A DNA stretch of 64,000 nt from JARBUG01 sp035628915 (GCA_035628915.1 DASPIW010000033.1:1-64000), one strand, 5' to 3'; numbered from the stretch's first letter, positions 25,232 through 37,177 are shown. Made by a program: numbers and translations. Notes: generated from the letters alone by a model not told the origin.

Positions 25232-26638
25232 ATGAACCACCGGAGACAGATGGCCACAATGGCCATTTGCGCCATCGTGGCAAGCGGCGCCGCCGGTGCC
25301 TATGGCAGCCTGTCGGCCCGCACCGCTTCTCTTCTTCAGACGGCGGAACTGCAGGTGCAAGTTTCGCCAGGATACGCCATTCGCAAGGCAGCCGACCAGT
25401 TCTCCGCCCCCGTGGGCCTTGCCGTCAGCGACCGGGGCGACATTTTCGTCGCCGAGGCCGGTGGCACGGAAGGGACCCTGCCGCGGGTCGTCAGAGTTGA
25501 AAAGGGCAACAAGCACGCCATCGTTGCCACTGACTTCCCGTCGCCCCTCACCGGCCTTACCTGGCATGAGGGAAAGCTTTATGTGGCGTATGCCGGCGGG
25601 GTTGACGTGCTCGATCCCGCTACGGGAAACCACCATCCAATCCTGGCCAAACTCCCTGCTCGCGGCGACTATCCAAACGGAGCCGTAGTCTTCGGCCCGG
25701 ACGGCCACCTCTACTTCGGCATCGGCAGCGCAACCAACAGCGGAGTTGTGGGGCAAGACAATATCAAGAATGGATGGGTCGGGAAGTACCCCGACTTTCG
25801 TGATATTCCCTGCAAGGAGATCATGGTCAAGGGCAGCAACTTCACCGTCGGCAACCCGCTGACCAGAGACCCGATGGACATGGCCACTACGGGCGCCTTC
25901 TCCGCGTTTGGCGCCACAACCGCCCGCCACCAGGTGCTGCCGGGAAGCGTACCGTGCACCGGCGCCATTCTTCGGGCCAAGGCGGACGGCAGCAACCTGG
26001 AGATGGTGGTCTGGGGGCTCCGGCAGCCCGCCGGGCTCCATTTCGGCCCGGATGGACAGCTATACTTCACCATGCAGGGCTTTGAAGAGCGGGGCAGCCG
26101 CCCCATTGTAGGCGACCGCGACTATTTCTACCGGGCCGTGCCAGACCAATGGTATGGTTGGCCCGACTTCGCCGGCAACCGCTCGGTGACCATGGAGCAA
26201 TTCCACAAGCCATCCTTCCCCATTACACCGCTGCTGGCAGAGCGTCCCGGTCAGCCGCCGATGCCCATTACGTCCTTTGCCCATGGCTCGGGCGCCGCCG
26301 GGCTGCTTTTCCCGCCGGAATCCTTCGGCCTGGGGGGCGACGCCCTGGCAGCCCTGTCCGGACCAAGCCAGCCCATGAACCCCCCTACCGGGCACATGGT
26401 GGTGCGCGTGAACCCCGTAACGGGGCATGTAACCCCTTTTCTGAAGAACCGCACACCGGGCCCTGCTTCGGCCACCGCCGCTGCCGGGCTGGAACGCCCG
26501 GTCGCTATGGCGGCCGCGCCGGGGGGCGCCGTCTTTCTGCTCGATTTCGGCCAGACGAGGCCTTCTGCCGGCGGGCTAACCGAGGCGGTGGGGGGCACGG
26601 GCACGCTATGGCGCGTTGAATGGACTGCGCGGAAATGA
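25232..26638 (+). CDS. Secreted PQQ-type sugar/sorbosone dehydrogenase-like beta-propeller
   Basis: 468 aa with an N-terminal signal anchor (MATMAICAIVASGAAGAYG). The rest shows propeller blades of the glucose/sorbosone dehydrogenase superfamily: FSAPVGLAVSDRGDIFVAEAGG, NGAVVFGPDGHLYFGIGSATNSG, GLRQPAGLHFGPDGQLYFTMQG, WYGWPDFAG and HGSGAAGLLFPP. It would act outside the membrane, oxidising a sugar or polyol if it binds a quinone cofactor. Many relatives are uncharacterised and cofactor binding is not demonstrable from motifs alone. Divergent from the YVD-repeat gene across about 140 bp; convergent with prfB. Confidence 0.82.
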   Translation: MNHRRQMATMAICAIVASGAAGAYGSLSARTASLLQTAELQVQVSPGYAIRKAADQFSAPVGLAVSDRGDIFVAEAGGTEGTLPRVVRVEKGNKHAIVATDFPSPLTGLTWHEGKLYVAYAGGVDVLDPATGNHHPILAKLPARGDYPNGAVVFGPDGHLYFGIGSATNSGVVGQDNIKNGWVGKYPDFRDIPCKEIMVKGSNFTVGNPLTRDPMDMATTGAFSAFGATTARHQVLPGSVPCTGAILRAKADGSNLEMVVWGLRQPAGLHFGPDGQLYFTMQGFEERGSRPIVGDRDYFYRAVPDQWYGWPDFAGNRSVTMEQFHKPSFPITPLLAERPGQPPMPITSFAHGSGAAGLLFPPESFGLGGDALAALSGPSQPMNPPTGHMVVRVNPVTGHVTPFLKNRTPGPASATAAAGLERPVAMAAAPGGAVFLLDFGQTRPSAGGLTEAVGGTGTLWRVEWTARK

Positions 26639-26645
26639 CGCTAAT

Positions 26646-26681
26646 GGGGCCGCCTGCACGCTCAGCGCCGCAGGCGGCCCC
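26646..26681. terminator. Bidirectional terminator between the propeller gene and prfB
   Basis: GGGGCCGCCTGC pairs perfectly with GCAGGCGGCCCC around a 12-nt loop, 8 bp after one stop and 4 bp before the other. Confidence 0.75.
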
Positions 26682-26685
26682 TGTC

Positions 26686-27802
26686 TTACCGCTGAAGCTC
26701 TCCTTTGGCCCGCTTCTCCAGGTACCCGTAAATGAACGGATCCAACTCCCCGTCCATCACGGCCTGCACATTCCCGATCTCCACCCCGCTCCGGTGGTCT
26801 TTCACCAACGTATAGGGCTGGAAGACATAGCTGCGAATCTGGCTGCCCCAGGCGATCTCCATCTGCGGGCCCCGCACCTGGGCCAGCTCCTTGTTCTGCT
26901 CTTCAATCTTCAGCTCCACCAGCTTGGAGCGCAGCATCGTCATGGCAACCGCCCGGTTCTGCAGCTGCGACCGCTCCTGCTGGCAGGCGACCACGATGCC
27001 GGTAGGCATATGGGTAATCCGAATGGCCGACTCCGTTTTGTTAATATGCTGTCCGCCGGCGCCGCTCGCCCGGTACGTGTCGACCCGCAGGTCCTCGGGG
27101 CGGATCTCGATATCGTCCACGTCTTCCTCGACTTCGGGCATCACTTCCACCGCCGCGAACGACGTGTGCCGGCGCCCGGACGCGTCGAACGGGGAGATGC
27201 GTACCAGGCGGTGCACGCCCATCTCGGGCCTCAGGAAACCATAGGCATAGAGGCCCCGTATGGCCAGCGTAACGCTCTTAATGCCGGCCTCATCGCCCTG
27301 CAGCTGGTCGAGCACATCCACCTTGTACTTGTGCTGCTCCCCCCAACGCATGAACATGCGCTGCAGCATCTCGGCCCAATCCTGTGCCTCCGTGCCACCG
27401 GCGCCCGCGTGAATGGTGAGAATCGCGTTGAAGGAGTCATACTTCCCGCTAAGCAGGATCTGCAGCTCGAACTGATGGACTTCCTTCTCCAAGGCCTCTC
27501 CCTCACGGGTCGCTTCGGTGACCAATTCCTTGTCACCAGACTCCTCCGCCAGGGAAATCAGCACCGCATAGTCTTCCGTCCGCCGCTTCAGCCCATTGAG
27601 ATGTGCAATCGGCTCCTTCAGGGCAGCAACCTGTTTCATGGTCTTCTGCGCAGTCGCCTGATCGTTCCAGAAGTCAGGCGCGGCGATTCTGTGTTCTATC
27701 TCGGCAATCTGCTCCAGTCGCCCTTCGACGTCAAAGAGACCTCCGCAAATCTTCGAGTTTGGCATCCAGCCGTTCCGCACGCTGGTAAAGATCCTCGTAC
27801 AT
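26686..27802 (-). CDS. prfB: Peptide chain release factor 2, with programmed +1 frameshift
   Basis: True start is ATG at 27802 behind GAGGAGG. Frame 0 encodes 23 residues (MYEDLYQRAERLDAKLEDLR then RSL) and stops at an in-frame TGA (27731-27733). The ribosome then slips +1 on CTT-TGA-C, and reading continues DVEGRLEQIAEIEHR to the end, giving 371 aa. An SD-like GGAGG lies 3 nt before the CTT, matching the geometry of the classical RF2 site. The body has the tripeptide anticodon SPF (RISPFDASGRRHTSF) and the catalytic GGQ (GAGGQHINKTESA). It recognises UGA and UAA. Located downstream of secA as in Bacillus. Confidence 0.96.
27730..27744 (-). other. Programmed +1 ribosomal frameshift site of prfB
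   Basis: Minus strand reads GGAGG-TCT-CTT-TGA-C. The elements are an SD-like stimulator, 3-nt spacer, slippery CUU, a UGA stop and a following C that makes termination weak. Low RF2 lets the ribosome slip, so RF2 controls its own synthesis. Confidence 0.95.
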
Positions 27803-27948
27803 CGGGCATCCTCCTCGGTCAACCTCGCAGCCAACGTTCTTATCCGACTTATTGTACCATCCGCGTGCGGGTCCGACAACGAACTGTGACCGACCAGCCC
27901 CTCCCCGAATACCCTGAGAGCGTCAACTCACGTGGGAGGGAAGCGCCG

Positions 27949-28761
27949 GTGAACGTTGGCTTTATCGGCATGGGCAACATGGGCCAAATGCTCGTCACAG
28001 CCCTTGCCCGCGCACATGCACTTCAACCCGGCGAGCTGTTCGCCAGCACCCGCGATCCCGACAAGCTCCGGCGCCTGGCCGGCTCGGTGCCCGGTTTGCA
28101 GGTCGCCTACTCCAACCGGGAACTGGCACAACGCTGCCAGGTCATCTTTCTATGCCTGAAGCCCGGCGAAACAAGAGCCGTCCTTACAGAAATCGCTCCA
28201 CACTTGACCCCGGACCGGCTGCTAGTCGCTATCACCAACACAATCGACATAGCTGCACTTGAAGGAACGACCCGGGCCCGGGTGGCCAAGGTGATCCCGT
28301 CCATGGTCCAGTCGATCCAGCGCGGCGTATCTCTGCTCATGTTCGGCGACCGCTGCACCACGGACGATAAGGCGTTTCTGGTCCGACTCATGGGCGCCAT
28401 CAGTCAACCGGTGCCGATTATAGAATCGCAGGCCCGCGTCGCCTCCGACCTCTCGTCCTGCGGGCCGGCCTTTGTCAGCTACATATTGCGGGCGTTCGCC
28501 CACGCGGCCCGGCAATACCAGCCTGACCTGCCGGTCGATACGATTAACCTCCTGATACGGGTAACCGCCGCCGCCACCTGCGAACTTCTCGAGCGCACCG
28601 GAATGACGTTTGACGATGTCATCACCCGCGTCTCAACGCCCGGGGGAATCACGGCCGATGGCATCAAAGTGCTTGACGAACAACTAGCCGGGGTGTGGGA
28701 GCAGGTAATTGAAACGACCATCGTCAAGGAAGAGGCTAAGAAAGCCAGGTTCGAACTATGA
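27949..28761 (+). CDS. comER: ComER: pyrroline-5-carboxylate reductase-like protein
   Basis: 270 aa from GTG with a GGGAGGG site; the frame is open far upstream but only as the antisense of prfB. N-terminal Rossmann GFIGMGNMGQML with NADP-binding context, then CLKPGE, KVIPSMVQSIQRGVSLLMFG and the ComER/ProC signature RVASDLSSCGPAFVSYILRAF, ending TPGGITADGIKVLDE. It resembles Bacillus ComER more than housekeeping ProC, particularly in the middle (VIPS....GVSL..FG). ComER influences competence and sporulation or biofilm entry in Bacillus, though its enzyme activity is unsettled. Single gene, divergent from prfB. Confidence 0.85.
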   Translation: MNVGFIGMGNMGQMLVTALARAHALQPGELFASTRDPDKLRRLAGSVPGLQVAYSNRELAQRCQVIFLCLKPGETRAVLTEIAPHLTPDRLLVAITNTIDIAALEGTTRARVAKVIPSMVQSIQRGVSLLMFGDRCTTDDKAFLVRLMGAISQPVPIIESQARVASDLSSCGPAFVSYILRAFAHAARQYQPDLPVDTINLLIRVTAAATCELLERTGMTFDDVITRVSTPGGITADGIKVLDEQLAGVWEQVIETTIVKEEAKKARFEL

Positions 28762-28765
28762 GAGA

Positions 28766-28791
28766 AGACCCTGCGGGCACCCGCAGGGTCT
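28766..28791 (+). terminator. Terminator-like hairpin after comER
   Basis: AGACCCTGCGGG pairs perfectly with CCCGCAGGGTCT (12 bp; the tip must open). It lies 4 bp past the stop. The T-tract is poor, so it may act partly as an mRNA 3'-end hairpin. Confidence 0.65.
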
Positions 28792-28924
28792 CGCATATTC
28801 TCGGACAATCAGTACGGAAAAGACGAAGGAAGATGATCGTGATTCGCGAATCGGATTGAAGGGGAATCAAGGCTCTCCTGCTATTTGGAAAGGAGAGGCC
28901 GGAGAGCCAGTCAGATGGGAGGGC

Positions 28925-30211
28925 ATGACGGTGAAAGACGCAGGTTTCGGAACCCCGCAGTCATTTTCTGTGGCACCCGCCCCCCGCCCTACAGAGCGCT
29001 CTCTCGTTGCCATGGGCTGGGCCATCTCCGCCAGAGCGTTTGACAGCGCCGAGGCTGTTGACAAATTCCTTCATTCTGAGGAAGGACTCCGGGCGACTGC
29101 CACAGCGCAACCCGAAGGTCCGTGGGAGCGGGCCCAGGACCTGGCCTACGATGCCTGGGAAGCAACAGGGGCGATACGCTACGTGTTGGCCCGTGAGGCG
29201 CTGGCGATTGACGAGCGCTGCAGCGATGCATGGCTGGTTCTGGCCGAGGAAGAAAAAGCCTGGAAGAAGCAGAAGCGCTGCTTCGACCGGGCCGTCGCGG
29301 CTGCAGAGCGGTTTGGCGAGGACGAAGGGCTCTTCGCGGCACTTACGGAGGAGGACCGTAGGTGCCTCTATGGCACGATTCCGGGGCGGACTGTCATGCG
29401 GGCGTATGTAGCCCTGGCCCGGTGCCTGGTTACAGGTGGGCACCGCAGAGAGGCACAGGAGCTGTACGAGAAACTACTCGACCTGGATTGCGAGGACCAC
29501 ATGGCAATACGACACGAAGTCGTGCCCTTGTACCATTTGCTTGATGATCGCAAAGCGCTGCGAACCCTGCTGGACCGTTATCCGGAAGACGCCATGGCGC
29601 CCTTGCCATACGAGCAGTTGTGGCTGGCCATTTCGGAGGGAACAGACCCGGCAGAAGTGGAGCACCTCGAGCAGAAAGCCCGCAACACTAACCCCTACGT
29701 AATTGACTTTCTACTGGGCACCCGGGAGTGGCCGGACCGGACAAGCCAGTATACAGTCATCGGTGGCGAAGATGAGGCCGCCAACTACGTAGAAATGGCT
29801 GAAGGCTGGTGGCTGGCTGATCTCCGGACCCGTGCCTGGCTCTTGGCAAAGCGCGGCTCTGTTGCCGGAAGCGCATCGACGACTGTCGGAGAGTTTTCGA
29901 GTGAGCTCGATGAGTTCAAGTGCATTCTGCACCGGCTCTACCATGACGGAGTCTCGGTGCGCGAGTTCATGCAGGCCTACGGAGCCCTGAATGACATGGA
30001 TGACGACGCCTTTACAGCGGCAATGGGATGGGTCGCGAGAGAGATAGACCCCTACCTCTCCCTCCTCACTTTTACCTATGCGGACCAAACAAAACATGGC
30101 GACGCCCGCATCTGGATCGAAGGCGGGCGCCCCCGCAGCGACCGCCCCGACTTGCAGCAGGTCCTGGACAGGCAGTATAAGCGGGCCCAAAGGGACGGGC
30201 TGGTGTTTTGA
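28925..30211 (+). CDS. TPR-like helical repeat protein of unknown function
   Basis: About 428 aa. ATG at 28925 lies too close to GGGAGGG, so the GTG two codons on may be the real start. The centre holds TPR-like helix pairs: WERAQDLAYDAWEATGAIRYVLAREALAID, SDAWLVLAEEE, RAYVALARCLVTGGHRREAQELYEKLLDLD and MAIRHEVVPLYHLLDDRKALRTLLDRYPED. The C-terminal third (WWLADLRTRAWLLAKRG to the end) is not recognisable. TPR proteins mediate protein contacts. It resembles standalone ST7-like tetratricopeptide proteins of bacteria, but I assign no function. No signal peptide; single gene convergent with secA. Confidence 0.7.
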   Translation: MTVKDAGFGTPQSFSVAPAPRPTERSLVAMGWAISARAFDSAEAVDKFLHSEEGLRATATAQPEGPWERAQDLAYDAWEATGAIRYVLAREALAIDERCSDAWLVLAEEEKAWKKQKRCFDRAVAAAERFGEDEGLFAALTEEDRRCLYGTIPGRTVMRAYVALARCLVTGGHRREAQELYEKLLDLDCEDHMAIRHEVVPLYHLLDDRKALRTLLDRYPEDAMAPLPYEQLWLAISEGTDPAEVEHLEQKARNTNPYVIDFLLGTREWPDRTSQYTVIGGEDEAANYVEMAEGWWLADLRTRAWLLAKRGSVAGSASTTVGEFSSELDEFKCILHRLYHDGVSVREFMQAYGALNDMDDDAFTAAMGWVAREIDPYLSLLTFTYADQTKHGDARIWIEGGRPRSDRPDLQQVLDRQYKRAQRDGLVF

Positions 30212-30225
30212 GATCGCGTATAGCA

Positions 30226-30260
30226 GCAAGACCTCTGGCAACATGTGCCAGAGGTCTTGC
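30226..30260. terminator. Bidirectional terminator between the TPR gene and secA
   Basis: A perfect 15-bp stem (GCAAGACCTCTGGCA and its complement) with a 5-nt loop lies between two convergent stop codons. Confidence 0.85.
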
Positions 30261-30293
30261 CCTATTCAGCAGGATTCTATACCAGGGTTGGCC

Positions 30294-32996
<2,703 letters not shown>

Positions 32997-33188
32997 GGTC
33001 ACACCTTCTTTGGCTGGGCTGCCGACTGGGTCGGCGCAAGAGAAAAACCCGGTCGATATCTTAGAGTCGTCACGGCCGGGTGTGGGTTCGCGGTGTCGGG
33101 GGCCGTATCCGCGATATTTTAACACGTGGGGCTCGGACAGGCAACGCGTCGCCTGCGACTTGCCAGAAGAGGCAGCCAAGTCCAATGA

Positions 33189-34331
33189 TCACGAAGGTGC
33201 AAATCCTTTTGCCTGGCTGACGCGCGGACCGCCACGAGCCGCGATGGCCCGGTCCGCCAGAACCCACAAGCCGCCGGAGACCACGGAGTGCCCGCCGAGC
33301 ACCACGGGTATCCGGCACTCGAGAGCCGCTTCGGTAAAGGCGCGTACCCATGGATCGTGAATCATGTCAACCATGCCCAGGTCGGAATGGTAGCGGTCCC
33401 AGTCCGAAACCCGCCGGCCATGGTTGGCAAAAACAACCCGGGTGTCAAAGAAGACGGCGCTGCAAATGCTCTCCAGCTGGCGGAAGAACTGCCGGGGGCC
33501 GATCTGTTCGATCATGTCGGCAACAAGCGATACGACCCGGCCTTCTTCCTCCCGCCGGAGCGCTTTCATGCCCCGCTCCTCGGAGAAGACCCGCAGCCGC
33601 ACCCGCAGATATTTGTTGCAGTGGTCGATGATCGGGGTGCCCACGCGCCCGAATACCGCCACCTCAGGCAGGTCGGTAATCAGCACGTCTGCGGCGCGGC
33701 GCAGGGCATCGCTGGACCACGGGACTGCGTCCAGGGCGGCCTGGGCCCGGGGCCCCGCCTTGTCGGACATGCCGAGCACGAGAAAGTCGGTCGGCGTGTC
33801 GAGGTCGAAGTGAATGGAGGCCGAGTTGGGAATCAGAACGCGCTCCATCCCTGCTTCCCGGAGGAGCCAACCCAGGAAATTGTCGCTCTCCGGCGGTGAA
33901 ATCCGCTGGATATATTCGGCTGGATTCCAGGCCACCAGGTCCACGGACTGCAGGTTGTTCACCACCACGCAGGGTGGGGACTTGGCCATCGCTTCAAGAA
34001 TCCACTGGATTTCGGCCTGAGTAATCAGGGGCAGGGCCGCTCCGCTGCAGTAGAGGACTCCTTCGCTGCCTAGTTCCTGCACGACACGCTGCAGCGTCCG
34101 GCCGAAGTGAAACGGGCACGACTGCCGGGTATCCCGAGTCCGGGCGCCCAGCCGCTCAGCGGCCAAGGAAAGATCGGGATCATTTGTCGCCAGCACCACT
34201 TCATCCAGACCGGCCCGTATGTACTTCTCGAGCGTGTCCAGCGTAACAGCATGCCGGAGGCTGTGAATGATCTCTTGCAGACCATTCTGCGGGGGCTCGC
34301 CCCCTTCAAAGATGACCGCAGCCCTGTGCAA
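33189..34331 (-). CDS. GT-A-fold nucleotidyltransferase-like protein, unknown function
   Basis: 380 aa from TTG with AGGAGG 10 nt upstream. The first about 200 residues look like a nucleotide-sugar or molybdopterin-type nucleotidyltransferase fold: RAAVIFEGG at the start, HAVTLDTLEKYIRAGLDEVVLATNDPDL (helix-strand after a polarity-helix), GVLYCSGAALPLIT in place of the usual D-x-P motif, and FLGWLLREAGMERVLIPNSASIHFDLDTPTDFLVLG. The C-terminal half includes GTPIIDHCNKYLRVRLRVFSEERG and FFDTRVVFANHG. The normal glycine-rich NTP loop with Lys/Arg is altered (FEGGEPPQNG). I do not recognise a characterised family; placed between hpf and secA, where Bacillus has nothing comparable. Confidence 0.55.
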   Translation of the reverse strand: MHRAAVIFEGGEPPQNGLQEIIHSLRHAVTLDTLEKYIRAGLDEVVLATNDPDLSLAAERLGARTRDTRQSCPFHFGRTLQRVVQELGSEGVLYCSGAALPLITQAEIQWILEAMAKSPPCVVVNNLQSVDLVAWNPAEYIQRISPPESDNFLGWLLREAGMERVLIPNSASIHFDLDTPTDFLVLGMSDKAGPRAQAALDAVPWSSDALRRAADVLITDLPEVAVFGRVGTPIIDHCNKYLRVRLRVFSEERGMKALRREEEGRVVSLVADMIEQIGPRQFFRQLESICSAVFFDTRVVFANHGRRVSDWDRYHSDLGMVDMIHDPWVRAFTEAALECRIPVVLGGHSVVSGGLWVLADRAIAARGGPRVSQAKGFAPS

Positions 34332-34457
34332 CGACGATTTGCCTCCTATGGAGCTTGCTCTTCTCGGCGCTGACGCGCCATTTACGAGTGCCGTGCGGCC
34401 TCGCCGCTGCGCGGCGCCACACTAGACTAGGCCCTGAAACATCCTTAGTATACCAAA

Positions 34458-34481
34458 GGCCCGTGGCTACCGCCACGGGCC
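34458..34481 (-). terminator. Terminator of hpf
   Basis: GGCCCGTGGC pairs with GCCACGGGCC around TACC, followed on the minus strand by TTTGGTATACT, 10 bp past the stop. Confidence 0.85.
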
Positions 34482-34491
34482 GGATTCGTCC

Positions 34492-35007
34492 CTAGAACTC
34501 GGGCTCCAGCAGACCGTAATTGCCATCCTTGCGCCGGTACAGCACATTCACCTTGTCCGTTTCGGCGTTGGCAAATACGAAGAAATCGTGGGAGAGCAGG
34601 TTCATCTGTACGATCGCCTCGTCGATGGTCAGGGGTTTCACAGCGAACCGCTTGTGCTTCACCAGTGTGCCTTCGACATCCGGCGGGGCCTCGCCAAACT
34701 CCGAAATCCCGTTCTCCTTGCCCCGCTTCTTGAAGCGGGCCTTATACTTCATGAGCTGCTTTTCCAGCTTCTCAGACACAAGATCGATGGAAGCGTACAT
34801 GTCGCCCGACGCTTCCTCACCCCGGAGCAAGAGTCCATTTAAGGCGGCAGTTACCTCCACGATGTGCCGGCCTCGCTCCGTGTACATGTTGACCTGAGCA
34901 TTCAAGGGCTGGTCGATGAACTTCTCAAGCTTGCCGATCTTCTTTTCGACGTAGTCGCGGAGGGCGTTGGTGATCTCCATATTCTTTCCACGCACACCAA
35001 GTTGCAT
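34492..35007 (-). CDS. hpf: Ribosome hibernation-promoting factor, long form
   Basis: 171 aa. N-terminal beta-alpha-beta domain (LGVRGKNMEITNALRDYVEKKIGKLEKF, then VEVTAALNGLLLRGEE and DMYASIDLVSEKLEKQLMKYK) that sits in the mRNA/tRNA channel of the 30S. After a linker comes the C-terminal dimerisation domain (VKHKRFAVKPLTIDEAIVQMNLLSHDFFVFANAETDKVNVLYRRKDGNYGLLEP), which drives 100S ribosome pairing. This is the long HPF of Firmicutes, enough on its own to dimerise ribosomes in stationary phase. The about 230 bp upstream hold its promoter region and the terminator of the next operon; I see no clear motif there. Confidence 0.96.
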   Translation of the reverse strand: MQLGVRGKNMEITNALRDYVEKKIGKLEKFIDQPLNAQVNMYTERGRHIVEVTAALNGLLLRGEEASGDMYASIDLVSEKLEKQLMKYKARFKKRGKENGISEFGEAPPDVEGTLVKHKRFAVKPLTIDEAIVQMNLLSHDFFVFANAETDKVNVLYRRKDGNYGLLEPEF

Positions 35008-35206
35008 AGGGCCAACTCCTTCCTACCGGAGGGGTCTCCCCATCCCCAACCCGCTCACGGTACTCTTTTATTCAGCTTCGATCGCAGGTTTCCCTGCCCT
35101 TATCCAAGGGCATAAAAGATTTGCCTCTCGGATCTATCAAAATCGCTCGTCTATTTACATTCTATCCTACTCCCCCCGGCGTCAGTATGACCTTTCGGAT
35201 ACAAAA

Positions 35207-35229
35207 AGGCGCCGCCTTGGGCGACGCCT
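35207..35229 (-). terminator. Terminator of the second ABC importer operon
   Basis: AGGCG...GC pairs with GC...CGCCT and is followed on the minus strand by TTTTTGTATCC, 15 bp past the permease stop. Confidence 0.75.
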
Positions 35230-35243
35230 CTCGGGTGCATGAC

Positions 35244-36116
35244 TTAGTTCTTCAACCGGGGGTCCAGCGCATCACGCAGTCCGTCGCCCAACAGGTTTAG
35301 TGCAAGGATCATCAGCGTAATGGCCAGGCCGGGGTAGTAGATCAGGTACGGCGAGTCGTGGAAGTACTCGCGGGCCCGGGCAATCATCAAGCCCAACTCC
35401 GGCGTCGGCAGCTTGGCGCCCAGCCCGAGGAAACTCAGGCCGGCGGTCTCCAGGACTGCCTCCGACGTACCCAGGGTGGCTCGGACCAGGAGCGGCGCAA
35501 AGATGTTGGGGAGGATATGTCGCCAGAGCATCCGGTTTTGGGAGGCGCCGAGCGCCGACGCGGCCTGAACGTAGTCGTTCTCCTTCACCGAGAGGACGGC
35601 GCCCCGGGTAATGCGGGCGTACGAGGGTATCGAAACAATACCCACGGCGATAATGGCTTTATCCAACCCCTGCCCCAGTCCGATCACGATTGCGAGTGCA
35701 AGCAGGAAGGCCGGGAAAGCCAGCAGGATATCCATGCAGCGCATGATCACCACGTCGACCCAGCCGCCCTTAAAGCCGGCCAGGGCGCCCAGCGTCACGC
35801 CGAACACAACGCCAATGCCCACCGAAATCAATCCGACAACCAGTGAGAGTCGGAGTCCATACAGGACTCGGGTGAAGACGTCGCGGCCCTGTTCGTCAGC
35901 GCCAAAAATGTGCTCTGAATTGGGCTGCACGAGGGATTTTGAAAAATCCCCCAGAGTGGGATCGTACTTGGTTAACTGCGGAGCCAGTAAGGCCGCCGCG
36001 ATCAGCACAATCAAAATGGCCAGCCCGACCATGGCCGCCTTATGCCGCCATAGCCGTCGCATCAAACTCCGCCACGGAGAGAAAGTCCGGACTTCCTGTT
36101 CTGCGACAGCTCCCAC
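35244..36116 (-). CDS. Peptide/nickel-type ABC transporter permease (DppC-like)
   Basis: 290 aa. WRSLMRRLWRHKAAMVGLAIL leads into helix 1, then IFGADEQGRDVFTRVLYGLRLSL, the EAA loop TRGAVLSVKENDYVQAASALGASQNRMLWRHILPN, ETAGLSFLGLGAKLPTPELG and the C-terminal LNLLGDGLRDALDPRLK: all standard for the C subunit. It follows the DppB-like gene by 12 bp. It delivers solute from the permuted binding lipoprotein encoded upstream. As in the first importer operon, ATPase genes are missing. Confidence 0.92.
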   Translation of the reverse strand: MGAVAEQEVRTFSPWRSLMRRLWRHKAAMVGLAILIVLIAAALLAPQLTKYDPTLGDFSKSLVQPNSEHIFGADEQGRDVFTRVLYGLRLSLVVGLISVGIGVVFGVTLGALAGFKGGWVDVVIMRCMDILLAFPAFLLALAIVIGLGQGLDKAIIAVGIVSIPSYARITRGAVLSVKENDYVQAASALGASQNRMLWRHILPNIFAPLLVRATLGTSEAVLETAGLSFLGLGAKLPTPELGLMIARAREYFHDSPYLIYYPGLAITLMILALNLLGDGLRDALDPRLKN

Positions 36117-36128
36117 CTGACTTCCCTC

Positions 36129-37136
36129 CTAAGCGTACTTGATGCGCGGGTCGAAGAACGCGTAAGTAAGGTCCACCGCAAGGTTGGCTAGAACAAACAG
36201 AGTAGCCACCATAATGACGACTCCCTGAACCAGGGGTAGGTCCTGGGCCTCCACAGCGCTGATCGTCAGCGTACCGACGCCGGGCCATGTGAAAACGGAC
36301 TCGGTGAGCAGCGCTCCGCCCAGCAGGTGGCCGAACTGAAGTCCGATCACCGTCACGATAGGAATCATCGCATTCTTGAGGGCATGCCGGAAAATCACGA
36401 CCCTTTGTGAAAGACCCTTGGCCCGCGCCGTGCGGATGTAGTCCTGGCGGATCACTTCCAGCATAGTCGTGCGGGTCATCCGGGCCACCAGCGCCGTGGT
36501 CGCACCCGACAGGACGACGGCCGGCATGACGATATGGGAGGCCAGGTCCTTCAGGAAAGCCCACTTCCCCGTAAACAGGGCGTACGTGAGATAGAAGTTG
36601 GTCGGCGGTTTGAAGCTGTCCAGCAGCGCTGCGCTCATGCGCCCGTTAATGGGCAGCCATCCCAACTTCACCGAGAAGATGGAGATAAAGAACAGGCCCA
36701 GCACGAATACCGGAATTGACAGGGCAATCAACGCCACCGTCATGCTGATGTAGTCAGTCACCGTATATGTTTTGACTGCAGAGATGACCCCGATCAAAAT
36801 GCCAACCACTATCGTGATGGCCATAGCAATAACCGTGAGCTCCACGGTATGGGGGAACTTCTGCGCAATCTCACTTGATACAGGCGTCTTACGCATCCAG
36901 CTGTTGCCCAGGTCGCCCTGGACGGCGTTTCCGAGATATCGGGCATACTGCACCAGCACCGGGTCATTCAGTCCGAGCTGCTCCCGGAGCGCTTCCCGCT
37001 GCTGTGCTGACCCATGCATGCCCAAAATGACCTGCGTCGGGTCGGACGTAAAGTGGAAAATGAGGAAGACTAGGAGCGTGATTCCGAGCAATACCGGAAC
37101 CAGTTGAAGCAATCTGCGTGCGATATAGCCTGTCAC
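36129..37136 (-). CDS. Peptide/nickel-type ABC transporter permease (DppB-like)
   Basis: 335 aa. Typical B-subunit start YIARRLLQLVPVLLGITLLVFLIFHFTSDPTQVILG, long external loop, GNSWMRKTPVSSEI, EAA loop ARMTRTTMLEVIRQDYIRTARAKGLSQR, TESVFTWPGVGTL and C-terminal AVDLTYAFFDPRIKYA. About six membrane helices. Middle gene of a binding protein-DppB-DppC operon. Relatives carry dipeptides, oligopeptides or metal chelates; specificity is not predictable. Confidence 0.92.
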   Translation of the reverse strand: MTGYIARRLLQLVPVLLGITLLVFLIFHFTSDPTQVILGMHGSAQQREALREQLGLNDPVLVQYARYLGNAVQGDLGNSWMRKTPVSSEIAQKFPHTVELTVIAMAITIVVGILIGVISAVKTYTVTDYISMTVALIALSIPVFVLGLFFISIFSVKLGWLPINGRMSAALLDSFKPPTNFYLTYALFTGKWAFLKDLASHIVMPAVVLSGATTALVARMTRTTMLEVIRQDYIRTARAKGLSQRVVIFRHALKNAMIPIVTVIGLQFGHLLGGALLTESVFTWPGVGTLTISAVEAQDLPLVQGVVIMVATLFVLANLAVDLTYAFFDPRIKYA

Positions 37137-37177
37137 TCTTGCTTCGCCCCTCTGTTGTAGACATGGAGGGCGTAGGA

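Noticed and set aside
26620..27948. Long N-terminal extension of the comER frame
   Set aside because: The extension is antisense to prfB; a GTG with GGGAGGG at 27949 gives the normal ComER start.
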